From Papaver somniferum (Eukaryota > Streptophyta > Magnoliopsida > Ranunculales > Papaveraceae), in assembly GCF_003573695.1 (NCBI RefSeq), contig NC_039361.1, positions 92,522,149 to 92,586,148 on the forward strand: a stretch of 64,000 nucleotides of DNA, in the 5' to 3' direction. The first letter of the stretch is position 1. Every line of letters starts with the position of its first letter. Under the pieces are notes generated by a model. It had not been told where the DNA came from. It saw nothing but the letters and a program-made list of their open reading frames with translations, and made no database searches. Both the position numbers and the translations under genes were made by a program. This document shows positions 1 to 10,253 of this stretch, one piece after another.

Positions 1-1184
1 GACTCTTTGTTGTATCCGATGAATATAAGCTTTTCTCCTTTTTCATCGAACTTTTATCTATGTTGGGATGGAATATGTGAGTATGCTACGCAACCAAAAA
101 TTCTGAAAGAAGTTACCTCGGGCTTTTTCTTATGCCAAGCTTCATATGGAGTCTTGTTGAGAACTGCCTTTGTTGGAAAACGGTTAAGGATGTAAACCGC
201 CGTGTTGACTGCTTCTGCCCAGTAGCTGTTGGGTAGCTTCCTTGCTTTTAGCATACTCCGAGCCATTTCCACGATCGTACGATTTTTCCTTTCCGCGATG
301 CCGTTTTGTTGTGGAGTGTATCGAACGGTGAGCTCCTTTTTAATTCCATTTTCTTTGCAGTAGTTGATGAATTCATTTGAAGTAAATTCTCCACCACGGT
401 CTGTACGGAATACTTTTAATTGATGGCCGCTTTGCTTCTCTGCCAACGCCTTGAATTCTAGGAATTTAGTGAATGCCTCGGATTTTTGCTCGAGAATATA
501 CACCCACATCATCCTGGTATAATCATCCACGAATAAGAGAAAATATCTTCTGTTGTTGAGTGAAGTTGTTCTTGTCGGACCGCAGATATCGGCGTGCACC
601 AATTCGAGGGGCTTTCTTGCTCTCCACGATTTGTTTGTGGATGGAAGTCTATGGAACTTCCCAAGAATACAACCTTCACATATTTTATCTCCACCGCTGA
701 TATTAGGAAGACCAATTACCATGTTCTTAGATTTTATAACCTTCAAGGATCTGTAGTTGAGATGCCCGTATCTCAAATGCCATAGCTTGCATTCATCTAT
801 ATGATTGGTACTCATTGCACAATTTTCAATTGATGGCATAGATAGTGGAAAGACAAAATTCACTAACATTTTTACTTTTGCCACCAATTGCTTATTAATT
901 TTATCGTAAATTGTGCATTCTCCGTCTTCGAAATGTAGTGAGTACCCTTTTCTTATAAGTTGCCCAACACTTAATAAATTTTGAGCTAGGCCAGGAACAT
1001 AAAGAACATCAGATATGTATCGAGTTTTACATGACCTTGTACGTACGGATATGACTCCTCTTCCTTCACATTCTGGAACTTTCCATTTCCGAGCTTGACT
1101 GTTGGAATCTCTTGTTCCTCCAATTTTACAAAATACTCTTTGTTTCCTGTCATATGGCTGCTGCATCCGCTGTCGACATACCAT
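1..1184 (-). pseudogene. copia pol: GAG pre-integrase and integrase of element A
   Basis: The longest open stretch (54-1184) encodes the linker after protease (DVLYVPGLAQNLLSVGQL), then the HHCC zinc domain of integrase (WHLRYGHLNYRSL, CEGCILGKFHRLPS), then the catalytic core with the three acidic residues: the D of HADICGP, the D of RTDRGGEF and the E of NGIAERKNRT. Integrase inserts the cDNA into host DNA. A TAA stop at 54-56 interrupts the reading frame. The same frame continues to the window edge with the expected copia sequence (KFDEKGEKLIFIGY), so this is a nonsense mutation, not the natural end. Family assignment is firm; function of this copy is not expected. Confidence 0.92.
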
Positions 1185-2244
1185 ATACCATGCGCTTCTT
1201 GTTGCGAGGTGAGGCAGGAATAAAATACTTGATTTTGAGAATCGTTTTTCTCAGAATAGTTAGCTTCATTAAGCCAATAATCTTTTTCCATGTGATTTAA
1301 TTTATCACACTTGGTGCACTTATATTTGCAATTTTCGGTTGCATGGCCAAACTTTTTGCAAACATTGCAACGGAGATTCGAGGAGTAATTTTTTCCATAC
1401 CTTTGATTGTTGTTTCTGTAACCTCCTTTTCCTCTTCCACGTCCGCGGTAGTAATTTTTGGGTCCTTGATTTGATGTCAACCCTTTCTCGTGAGGTGATG
1501 TTGATGAAGATCCCCCTCTGGAGCTTTCTTTTCTGGCTTCCGTATTTTTCTTTTCACTGAAATTTATTTTTGATTGAAATGCCTGCTCCAACGGTTGCTC
1601 CGCGAACCTATTGATTCTTTTCTCTTGCGCCTCGAGTGAACCTATTAATTCGTGTACCGAGAGAGTCGATAAATTTTTTGACTCTTCAATGGCAGCGACG
1701 ATATGATCGAATTTAAATGGTAAGCTTCTTAAAATCTTTTCTACAACTCTTTTATTTTCTATGGTATCTCCATAACTACTGATTTGATTTACTATTCCAA
1801 TAACTCTTGAAAATAAATTCTGGATAGTTTCATTTTCTTTCATAAGTAAATTGTCAAAATCTCGCCATAAATTTTGTAGTTTAATGGAGATTACCTTTTC
1901 TGATCCTTGGAATGCTACTTTGAGAATATTCCAGGCCTCCTTTGAAGTTTTCGCCACCGAAATTCGAGGAAATATTGCTTTGCTTACGCCTTGTTGTAGA
2001 AAAAGTAGTGCTTTAGCATCCTTCTTTTTATTTTCTTTGTACTCTTTTTCTGTGCTTCCGTCCATGATGCTAGGATTGCTGCCGATCCAGGTACTTGGTA
2101 ACCTTCTTGTACAAGATCCCATAGGTCTTGTGAAATGAACAATGTCTTCATTTGTAAACTCCAATAATCGTAACTCTCACCATAAAAAATTGGAATAAAA
2201 CTTTGGGCATAATTGAAACCTTGAATACTTTGGTTTATTGCCAT
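986..2244 (-). pseudogene. copia gag and protease of element A (frameshifted)
   Basis: The ATG at 2244 lies just after the primer site and begins with a copia gag N-terminus (FYGESYDYWSLQMKTL). A frameshift near 2050 moves the rest into the frame of 986-2164. That part carries the UBN2-type gag core, a basic RG-rich stretch, a zinc knuckle CNVCKKFGHATENC (CX2CX4HX4C), a second knuckle CTKCDKLNHMEKDYW that lacks the last Cys, and the protease active site WYVDSGCSSHMTGN. Gag forms the particle and binds RNA; protease cuts the polyprotein. A second frameshift near 1070 separates protease from integrase. Confidence 0.9.
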
Positions 2245-2275
2245 GGGTAGAGTTTTAGGATTACTGGGTTAGGTT

Positions 2276-2288
2276 GGCTCTGATACCA
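2276..2288 (-). other. primer binding site, tRNA-iMet, element A
   Basis: On the minus strand this reads TGGTATCAGAGCC, complementary to the 3' end of plant initiator methionine tRNA, a few bases after the LTR end. This fixes the LTR boundary and the element's orientation. Confidence 0.93.
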
Positions 2289-2292
2289 AATT

Positions 2293-2817
2293 TGTTGGCG
2301 CAATACGGAAGTGTGATGGGTTTATGGAAATGAATTTAGGAAATGAGGTTGGTTATTTGAGAAAGTGAGGCTTTTGATTAATTGAAAATGAGATGTTACA
2401 GGAGGATTTAGTGTAGCAACTTTGGCTTACACTCTCTGTTTTACAAAGGCTCTTTGGCTCTTTCTACTAGCTCTCACTCTTACTGCTTTGTTTACTCACT
2501 CGAGTTTGGATTTATTACAAATGATCCCATCGGGTGCCTATTTATAGGCTTTGTCCACCGACCATATATTTCTCTAGATAGTTCTTTCAATTTCTATCTA
2601 GATCTTTCTTAACACTTACTATTGACCGACTAAATAGAAGAATCCAGAGACTGAATTCTCTAGAAAATGCACGACTAATCTAAGCATCTTCTTGTACGCA
2701 AGAGCCTAGAATTTTCTGGGCTTTACTTATTCTAGAAGGCTTGCCTTTACTGGCCCATTATGAGTACTCCAGAATTTTCTGGAAAGCCCAATCACAAATT
2801 AGCCAATATTTTTAACA
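2293..2817 (-). repeat. 5' LTR of copia element A (525 bp)
   Basis: The LTR runs TGTTAA...CCAACA on the minus strand, with the TG/CA ends expected of a copia LTR. A TATA-like CTATAAATAG (minus strand, 2538-2547) marks the likely promoter. The partner LTR is off the left edge, so age and target-site duplication cannot be checked here. Confidence 0.85.
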
Positions 2818-3463
2818 AGATTTAGCTAAAGATAAAAGAGTTTTCTCAGCCCAATATTCAACTGGAAGTCCCGAAAACTGAACCCATGGGATGTTTGATG
2901 CTTATCAGCATCAAATCCAGGGTACCATTCAATCAATTGCAATGGTTGCTGGCCAACATACCACGACTCTTCTCTGAAAACAACATCCTTATCAGCCTGA
3001 GAAGATAACTTGACAATGAAGAAACCTCTGTTCGTAAGAACAAATTGGATTCGACATTCACCCAGATTCCATTGTGTCTCTAGGTTATTCTTCACATCAT
3101 CAAAAGATAAACCCTTGAATATTAGTCTTCCAATAAGACTAGACCTCCAGATTTGACAAACCTCGATAAAAAAATCTTGTGGAAATGTTACAGATGGTTT
3201 TCCATTAAGAACAGTATGGCTTGGCAATGAAGCCAAATCAACTGTTGTAGAATCAAGGGTTTTCTTTCCCTTAACAAGATCAGCAAAAGTAGGAGATTTC
3301 TCACCACCCGTATCACTGAAATCCCCCATCCCTGATCACCGAAAGATGATCAAAATATGAAGCGCGTTTTTTTATTGAAAAAAGCCAAAAACCCTAAAAT
3401 CGCCAGAGCACTTTTAGGAGAGAGAGAAAATCCTACACTCCTTCTAAAATCAACTTGATTTGA
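2818..3463 (-). pseudogene. LINE ORF1 fragment with DUF4283 domain
   Basis: An ORF starting at 3329 has the features of plant LINE (L1-type) ORF1: an N-terminal FADLVKGK stretch, then a DUF4283-like domain (SLIGRLIFKGLSF, GFFIVKLSSQADKDVV, WYVGQQPLQLIEWYPGFD). Upstream (3330-3463) is a pyrimidine-rich, TAGGGTTTTT-containing 5' UTR of the LINE type. A one-base frameshift near 2880 moves the reading into a frame that still reads FSGLPVEYWAEKTLL, the usual continuation of the domain, up to the copia LTR at 2817. The LINE was therefore interrupted by copia A. A host DUF4283 gene is a less likely alternative. Confidence 0.75.
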
Positions 3464-3721
3464 GAGATGAAGTATTGACTAAGGGGGAGTGATACATATC
3501 ACCGTAGTATTATTGTCAAAGTTGTGATGTAATTGGACTTTGATTCTGTGTAATAATACTATGACATTGTATAACAATGATTGTTATGGTTACGGATCTT
3601 CAACAACAATGATGCTGAGTTGAACACGTTCCGAGTCGCTGAAGTACTTGGAATAACGAAGAATTCAAGGAATGTTGAAAAGCCAAGGAAATCAAGCATG
3701 ATGGATGAGAAACTACAAAGT
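3464..3721 (+). mobile_element. 3' internal remnant of Sirevirus-like element B, left part
   Basis: This matches element M (about 18068-18340) almost base for base, and K (59760-60000) in reverse. It includes the polypurine tract ctaagggggagtgatacat near 3480, and ends in the AAAGT target site (3717-3721) of element C. Element B resumes at 13068. The LINE junction is at about 3463. The 68-codon ORF that starts here is not a credible gene. Confidence 0.8.
3717..3721 (+). other. target-site duplication AAAGT (left) of element C
   Basis: AAAGT directly precedes the first LTR and recurs at 13068-13072 directly after the second. Joining the flanks across one copy gives ctacAAAGTtttatttatttt, which is what element M shows uninterrupted at about 18335-18360. 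Confidence 0.95.
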
Positions 3722-6489
3722 TGTTATAGCATAGCTCGGTTGAACCCACCAAGCGTTGGTATGTCAAGTTTGGTTGTCATATTTTAGTGAATCAAAACTC
3801 ATTTTAAGAGTCGCTTGATTATGCACTAGATTCGACTTCGTATAGGTTAGCTTGAAAGTATTAGGATATGAGACATTACAAGTATTGCGAAGACTTGAAA
3901 AAGTGAAAAAGTAAGAACCTACAACGACAACATCATCCTTCCACTTGAGGTTAGTGATATTTGAATCGAACTGTTTCATTCCCTAACGTATCTTTCAAGT
4001 CGTGCATATTGAAAACAAAATTGTGAAGCATGAACACTCCAGATAGACATAGTATTAAGGAATACAATATGATGTGTATTGCTTAACCATTAAACTTTGT
4101 AGATAATACATCGACATAATCGTTTAAATGCTATTGTGATTATGTATGGTATGAGGTGAGGATTTCATCCTAGGAAACAATGTTTTACATGTGTTTTAAG
4201 GAAGTAAGATCATAAACTTGTTTATGAATCGAAAAGGAAATCGCCAGGCGTTATTGGGATTGTTATTCATTGCATATCTTGTGAACATCCAATATGTGTG
4301 ATTTAGTATAACCGCTCACGACTTGTTTGTGTTCTTGGTAAAATTATTCACAAAGGCCTGACTTATGTATTGGTATGACTTTTATGTGAAACCGATCTTA
4401 AGTAATCACTTGAGATGGTATGATCAAGTTTGTGATTTGTTGAACCGAATCTGGGTAAAGGGGAACCGATCCTATGAAGAGGTGCAACACATCACAAAGG
4501 GGAATCGATCCTTGTATGAGGTGCAACAAGTTTGTAGCAGAAAGGGGAACCGATCCTGTGGACATGTGCAACACATATAAGTTAGATACCATATATATGT
4601 GGGTTACCGATCCTAGTACCTAGTCAACCGAATTTTGGAAAGCTAGTGTGACTATGCATAATACTCACATGGAGGTAGAACCGAAACTTGTTTTGGTAGA
4701 ACCGTTAAACCCATGATTTCTGATTGAGTGTTTCTTAATCAATCGCATAGTTCTTGAAAGTCATATGAACCAATTCTAAACTTGTTTGGAAGTGTGGCAA
4801 ATCGGTTTCAAGGTTGTAAGTATGAAATATGACTTACAAAGTAAGGATGTCGGCATACTTTGAACATGTACAGTAGTGTTTATCTTTTATTGTTCAAAGT
4901 TATTCCTTAATAGCTACAGGAAGAAAATCCCAGGATCGAAATATAAATAAGTTAAGAATCTTTTAATTAAGGTTGTTAATTTTATTTTAGGAAAATGAGA
5001 ATTAGTAGTGTGCATTTACTAGTTGAGATTTTCCAAATATATTTTCGGTCATTACTTTGGACAGAGCATTTCCAGGAATTATGGAAACCGAATTTGGAAT
5101 ATATTGAATATCTTTGAGAATATTTTCGATTTTTGAAATTCCTTAGTGTCCAAACTTCCTTGTCTATAAATACTTGAAGTTTGCATTTCTAGCAAACTAA
5201 TCCTTCGTGACAGCAAACTTCCTCGGTTATGTTGTTACTGGTATAGCCGCCTATTCGGAGAGGAGAGTAACCTAATTAGGTGAAATCTCTTACGGCTGCT
5301 CAGTTTAAAAACTTCTTTGGATTGAGAAGCTCTACGAGTACCATTGGTGGGAAACTAGATAATTGCGGTTTATCTTGTGTTTCGATTGATTTGATTGACC
5401 AACGGTGGTTTTTGATTGCACCTAGTTTGTTTATGCTTGAGAATCTTCTCTTCTGATATAAGATTCACTCAAATTAGATCGAAGTTTCGGCAGGGATATT
5501 TAGACTGTTGTTAGTGCTAAAGATGACCTTGTGATAATCCACTGTTAACAGACTCCGTTCTGTGCGTGATTGATCACAAGAGATTCAAGTTGTTGTGTGC
5601 AGGTGTTTATTGAAGATCTAAGAAGATTTTAAGACAAAGAAGATATTAAATATTTGTGATATGGGGTTCATAATCTTTGGTGTGCACAATACTTGTTTCG
5701 GTATAAGAGGATCCAATTATAATCGGTTTATCCTTGTGGAGGATTGGATTGATTAGTTGTGTAGATCGGCATCAATATAATTCTTTGTTATTAAAAGTAT
5801 TGATTGCAAAATCTTAACAATTACCTTTGGTGATTGAACATAAGATAGATCTAAGAACCTGACGAAGGATTTTATGTTAAGATAAACAGAAGAGCCTTTG
5901 TCCGACTCACATCACTTGGTTGAATAGAGTTGATACCAAACAGATTTGTTGTTCCTTTACTGTTTGGAATACAAATCAAAGGAATTGTTCCAAGTACGTG
6001 ACATAAGTTGGAGGATTGGGATACAGATGGAACTAGGTGAACTATAGGTTTAGTTGTTTGGTCTCAACTATATGAAGTTAGGTTTAATTTTGTGTAGCGG
6101 CTTAATCCTGAGAGTATTCACTTCTGGACAAGGTTTCGGGTTTTTTTTGCATTTGCGGTTTCCTCGTTAACAAAATCTTGTTGTGTCATTTACTTTATAT
6201 TTCCGCATTATAATTGTTTTATTATAATTAAAGTAAATTACACAAACGTTAATTCCTATTTACTTGATAAGAAATCCTATTGTGTTTGGTTAAGTTCAAA
6301 CCTTTTTATCAAGTAAACATACTTTGTTGTTGTATTGTCTCGATCTCGAATCCATAGGTGATCACATGAAGTATGAACTGATTAGTTGCATTGTCTCGAC
6401 TCAGTCCATAGGAATTCACTTTCGGAGAAAGGAATTATAGGTAGGAAAAGTTTTACCTTGAGGTGTATTTGAGTACCCTCGCCTTTTCA
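3722..6489 (+). repeat. 5' LTR of element C (2768 bp)
   Basis: It starts TGTTATAGCATAGCTCGG and ends CCTTTTCA. It aligns along its length with 10254-13067. A TATAAATA box lies at 5165-5172, about 1.3 kb before the LTR end. A short tandem array (4457-4575) lies in U3. The small ORFs inside (for example 4365-4580) are not credible genes. Confidence 0.93.
4457..4575 (+). repeat. U3 tandem array, three units, in LTR 1 of element C
   Basis: Three units of about 40-45 bp begin at 4457, 4496 and 4541. Each contains aaaggggaa(c/t)cgatcc followed by a gtgcaaca block. LTR 2 has four units, so the copies differ in unit number. Confidence 0.85.
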
Positions 6490-6490
6490 A

Positions 6491-6506
6491 TTGGTATCAG
6501 AGCAGG
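6491..6506 (+). other. primer binding site of element C (tRNA-iMet type)
   Basis: TTGGTATCAGAGCAGG follows the LTR end after one base. Element K has the same site with one change (TTGGTATCAGAACAGG, minus strand 63315-63330), linking the two families. Confidence 0.92.
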
Positions 6507-6544
6507 CAAACATGAAAAGATCTAAAAATATGGGTTTGGTGCGA

Positions 6545-7818
6545 TCCAACCTATAAGATATGGGCCAAAGTTAAGCGAGAGCGCAAACTAAAGAAAGGCT
6601 CAATTAACGTATCACAAGATATGTGCTCACAAGAAGATTGTTCTTCAATCTCGGGTTGCTCAATTGTGAGATCTCTAATGAGACTTTTTTGAGTTTCATT
6701 CTTGATATTTCTAATGAAAGATCAAGTGTGAAAACTTCCGAACTAAAGGAATTAAGTAAACAATTTCTTTTTTGCTCTAATGAACTTCTTTCAACACTTG
6801 AAAGAGAAAGAGATTTAACTTTAAAGTTTGAGAATCTCTATGAGGAGCATAAATTGTTAAAAGAAGAAATCACACAAAAAGTTTGTGACTACGAAAAAAG
6901 GATGAATATTGAACGTCATCATGTAGAGACTTGTGAAAAAGGTCTGGAAAAATCTCCAGAAAAAATTTGTCTTCTTGAAAAAGAGCTTGATGACTCTAAA
7001 CTACAAATGAATTCTCAACAAGAGTGCTTCAATGAAAAAGAAAAAAATCTTCTTCAAACATAAAATGTTTAGAGGAAACTCTTAACTCTAGTCTTGATGA
7101 AAATACTTCATTAAAAGAGGAAATATCTATGCTGAGAAAACTTAATTAAAGTTCAACCGACTTATCTTCCTTGTTGGAAATAGGCAGAAGTCATGGTGAC
7201 ACACGTGGTTTAGGATATGAAGGTAGCAGTACTGCTGTTCCTAATTGTGAAATAAAGTTTGTCAAATCTGTGTGTACTCAAACAGAGGATTCTCTAAAAG
7301 AAAATGTTGAACATAGCAGTGGAGAAACTAGTAGGGACAAACAAACAATTGAGTTTCTTTCAAACCAGAAGAAGAAAGCTCATGAAGAAAGGAATAAATC
7401 GAAGCCACGAAGAGTAGAGAAAGACAAAGGAGTTCTCAACAATCTTGCACAAACAGGTAACAACTAACATTGTAACCCTTATAATACAAAATGCTGTTAT
7501 TCTTGCGGTAGTAAACAACATGTTCAGAAGATGTGAAAGATTCGTAAAATGCAAAATGCTCTCCGTTTTGTTTCAAGAGAGATGAGAATAATAAACCTTA
7601 TTCCTCGACTCTTAATCAACAGAGTAAAGGACAATGGTACTGATTTCTGGTCTACCCAGTACATATCAAAATCGTCTAGAAAGGAGTATAAGAGAAATGC
7701 TTTTAAACGAGCAAGGTTTGGCTCTCATCCTTTTAAAGGTACAAACTCTGAACCATTCCTTGATTGTGATGACTTATCATATCTCAAGATGTGGAAAAGG
7801 AAGAACAATCAAAAATAA
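6545..7818 (+). pseudogene. C-terminal half of copia gag (coiled coil and zinc knuckle), element C
   Basis: From 6623 to 7063 an open frame encodes a Glu/Lys-rich, heptad-like segment (ELKELSKQFLF, LLEKELDDSKLQM). After a frameshift the same protein continues (ETLNSSLDENTSLKEEISML), then a motif typical of the Sirevirus-type gag tail (GRSHGDTRGLGYEG, about 7186-7225), then a zinc knuckle beginning CCYSCGSKQHVQKM near 7490-7530 whose last Cys is replaced by a stop. The N-terminal gag domain present in element K is missing; the 130 bases after the primer site hold no recognisable coding sequence. Stops and frameshifts make this copy non-coding. Parental function: RNA packaging and particle formation. 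Confidence 0.78.
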
Positions 7819-8015
7819 TGCACTGTTTCTTAAGAACAAATTTCTTTGTACCCAAACACTTCGGTGTTGTAGAGATTTGTTTAAAATGGGTAATTCCAGT
7901 TATTTCCTTTTGAGAAGGATTACCGAAAATCTTTGTATAAAAAGTTTCTTATTATAAAAAGATAAAAACTTTTAAGAATCGAATTCTTAGTCTAATTTTT
8001 CATGATTTTCAAATA

Positions 8016-8460
8016 ATGAAAGACCTAAAGAATGCTATATCTGATTTAATATACTCATGTAGATTTCATGATCTATTAACTAGAAAAATTCATATAATCC
8101 TTTTCACTGAGAATAATAGATCATACAATGAATTTGTGGGAGAATACTGTATCCAAGAAGTGGAAAGCGTTTTAGATTCCTCTAATAAAGGAAGGTTCGA
8201 AATCTGTTCTGATTTGTGCTCATATCAGATCATGCCATCATTTACTGATGTAAGGGATACAAGCCTATGTGAAGGAGTACTTGAACTGATAGGAAGAAAT
8301 GAACTTCTGAAGGAATTGATTTTTGTTGCCCGAAAGGAAATTATTTTCCATGTTGTTTGTTGGGCATCTTATAGAGACTTTCGTGATCTTCAAATGTCAC
8401 TCTACCAATCTTGAAATGTTTGAAGAAAACCTTGATAAAATCATGGAAACAGAGGATAAC
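8016..8460 (+). pseudogene. unassigned ORF in element C
   Basis: An open frame of 132 codons (8016-8414) that I do not recognise. It is followed in another frame by a short acidic stretch (NLEMFEENLDKIMETEDN) ending near 8470. It sits after gag where autonomous Sireviruses carry pol and, in some lineages, an envelope-like ORF, so a decayed remnant of a 3' ORF is possible. There are no clear membrane segments or catalytic motifs. It may also be chance. Confidence 0.3.
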
Positions 8461-10253
8461 AAGGATGAATGAGATTGAAACTTTTATTTAAGAAAATAGA
8501 CATCAATTTTTGATTTCTTTCAATGATTATATTAGGTCTATTATGAATAAAACTATTTGATTTATAGTTTTTCTTGTGATGGTTTTTGATTTACATAGCC
8601 CGTGCTTGAATGCTTTATTATTTCTATGGATGTTTATGGAATGTTTGATTTCGGTTTTATTACCTTGATATTCGATCTCATAATGTTTTGAACCCTTATG
8701 GTTTGGGTGACTTTTTGATTTAGCAGGATTAAGTTCTAGCCCATGTTGGTAGGCTTTATCAAAGGATCATAGGGGTTCTGGTAGAAAAAATATGTGAAAA
8801 AGTCACAATATGTTGAATCGGTTTTGGCATAAAAGCATATGTGTTTCGACGGTTTTCAACTTTTGCTTGCAATTGTTAAAACCGGTTTTAAACCTTTCTC
8901 TGGTAAAGGTTGGTTGTTGTTATTTTTTTGTTTTGCATAAGGATGACAACATAATGATATTTCGATATCAATTCTCCCTGGAAGAAGATGCAAACATATT
9001 GGAGAAGTGGATGCGAAATTTGAGGTAATAATGTTGTTAGTTAATTGTTTTCCTGTTTAAGAAAAGCCTGATTTTTATTTCATATATATTTTTTGCTTTT
9101 GCTTAACGAAATTTCGGTACAATTGATGTTTTATTCCATTATGTGTGTATGGATGTGTGTGTGATTCAATTGGTTCCGGTTAAGAAAAACTATTGTTATC
9201 TTGATTTACTGTGTGGTATCAATTGATTAGGCTTACAAAATTTCAGTGCAATTGCGGTGTTTTAATTCTTATGTTGATTCAATTGCTTCCGGTTGAGGTG
9301 AATAATTTTGCAAGTTGATTTATTTGGTTTGTATGAATTATTTATGGCTTAACGAAAAGGTTTACGGGATGGATTGTTTAGTCCAATTCGATTCCGGATA
9401 AGAGAAGTTAAGTTTATCTTAGTTAAACCTATCAAAGTGGAGCTTTCGGCTATTCAAGTCTAATCGAATGCCTTAACAAGAAATGCTAGTTAACTAACCT
9501 AGTACTTGTCTTGTTTAAAATTGAAAAGTCTAAGTTATATGGATAATTAGAACATGATGAGAGAAATAAAGTTATCTTTATTTTGGTCTTATCAAATGAA
9601 GCGATTGTATTTGTACTATCGGTTTAGCAAAGGGACTAAGTTACTTGGTTGATTTTTGATTTGCTAAACTAAATTGGGAAAATTTCTTCGGGAAATTGTT
9701 TCCTTGATAACATATCAAAAAAAATTTCTTTGTAGTTTCGGTTTTGATATTGGTTATCAAAAATGGTGTGTGGAACCCTCGTGCTTAACTCTATAGGTTT
9801 GCAAGTCTACTTTTAGATTTGTAAGATTGTTTTCATGTTGTCCTTTATTTTTTCGTTTATTTGTCATTTTGTGATAAAAAAAGGGGAGAAATATATGAAG
9901 TAAACAAATGATACTGGTATTGATTTTATATTGATTGGTATCACTAAGGAAAAGAACAATTGTGCTTAAACGTTTATCTCACGAAAGAGTGAAAGCATAG
10001 ACTAAGGGGGAGTAGCATATCATATTATTTGGTATAACAAAGACGTGCGGATTGATGAAATCTATCTATCTCACCTTTAGGGGGAGTATTAGCTTTGTTA
10101 TTATAATGTCAACATCGGCATTTAAGGATTGAATGAATGCGGGTTATTGTGCTGTTGAATTCGGGAATCAAGCGTATGTGTAATGAATTCTTTTAATTTG
10201 TTTATCCATATGATTGTAAGAGTTTTGTCACTAAAATTAACAAAGGGGGAGAT
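8461..10253 (+). other. 3' non-coding region of element C with repeated polypurine tracts
   Basis: About 1.8 kb without a credible gene. It has loosely repeated segments around caattg...ttccggtt (9110-9420). Four purine-rich tracts follow: near 9875-9890 (aaaaaaaggggagaa), 10002-10012 (ctaagggggag), 10078-10087 (agggggagta) and 10242-10252 (aaagggggaga). The last directly precedes the 3' LTR and is the expected plus-strand primer. Multiplied polypurine tracts are a known mark of Sirevirus elements. Confidence 0.8.

Larger units (their letters stand above)
1..2817 (-). mobile_element. Ty1/copia retrotransposon A, 5' part (runs off left edge)
   Basis: Read on the minus strand, this holds a 5' LTR (2293-2817), a tRNA-iMet primer site (2276-2288), gag with zinc knuckles, protease and integrase, in the order typical of copia. 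Reverse transcriptase, RNase H and the 3' LTR lie off the left edge. The element sits inside a LINE ORF1. The coding region has at least two frameshifts (near 2050 and near 1070) and an in-frame stop at 54-56, so this copy cannot make its full polyprotein. The short 0.5 kb LTR and the two zinc knuckles fit a Tork/TNT1-like or Retrofit-like copia; I cannot decide the lineage without the reverse transcriptase. Confidence 0.93.

Noticed and set aside
3581..3787. 68-codon ORF across the border of elements B and C
   Set aside because: It crosses a target-site duplication into an LTR, so it cannot be an original gene. The B part is shared repeat sequence.
4365..4580. 71-codon ORF with an internal repeat in LTR 1 of element C
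   Set aside because: It is the translation of the U3 tandem array; the frame is not kept in LTR 2.
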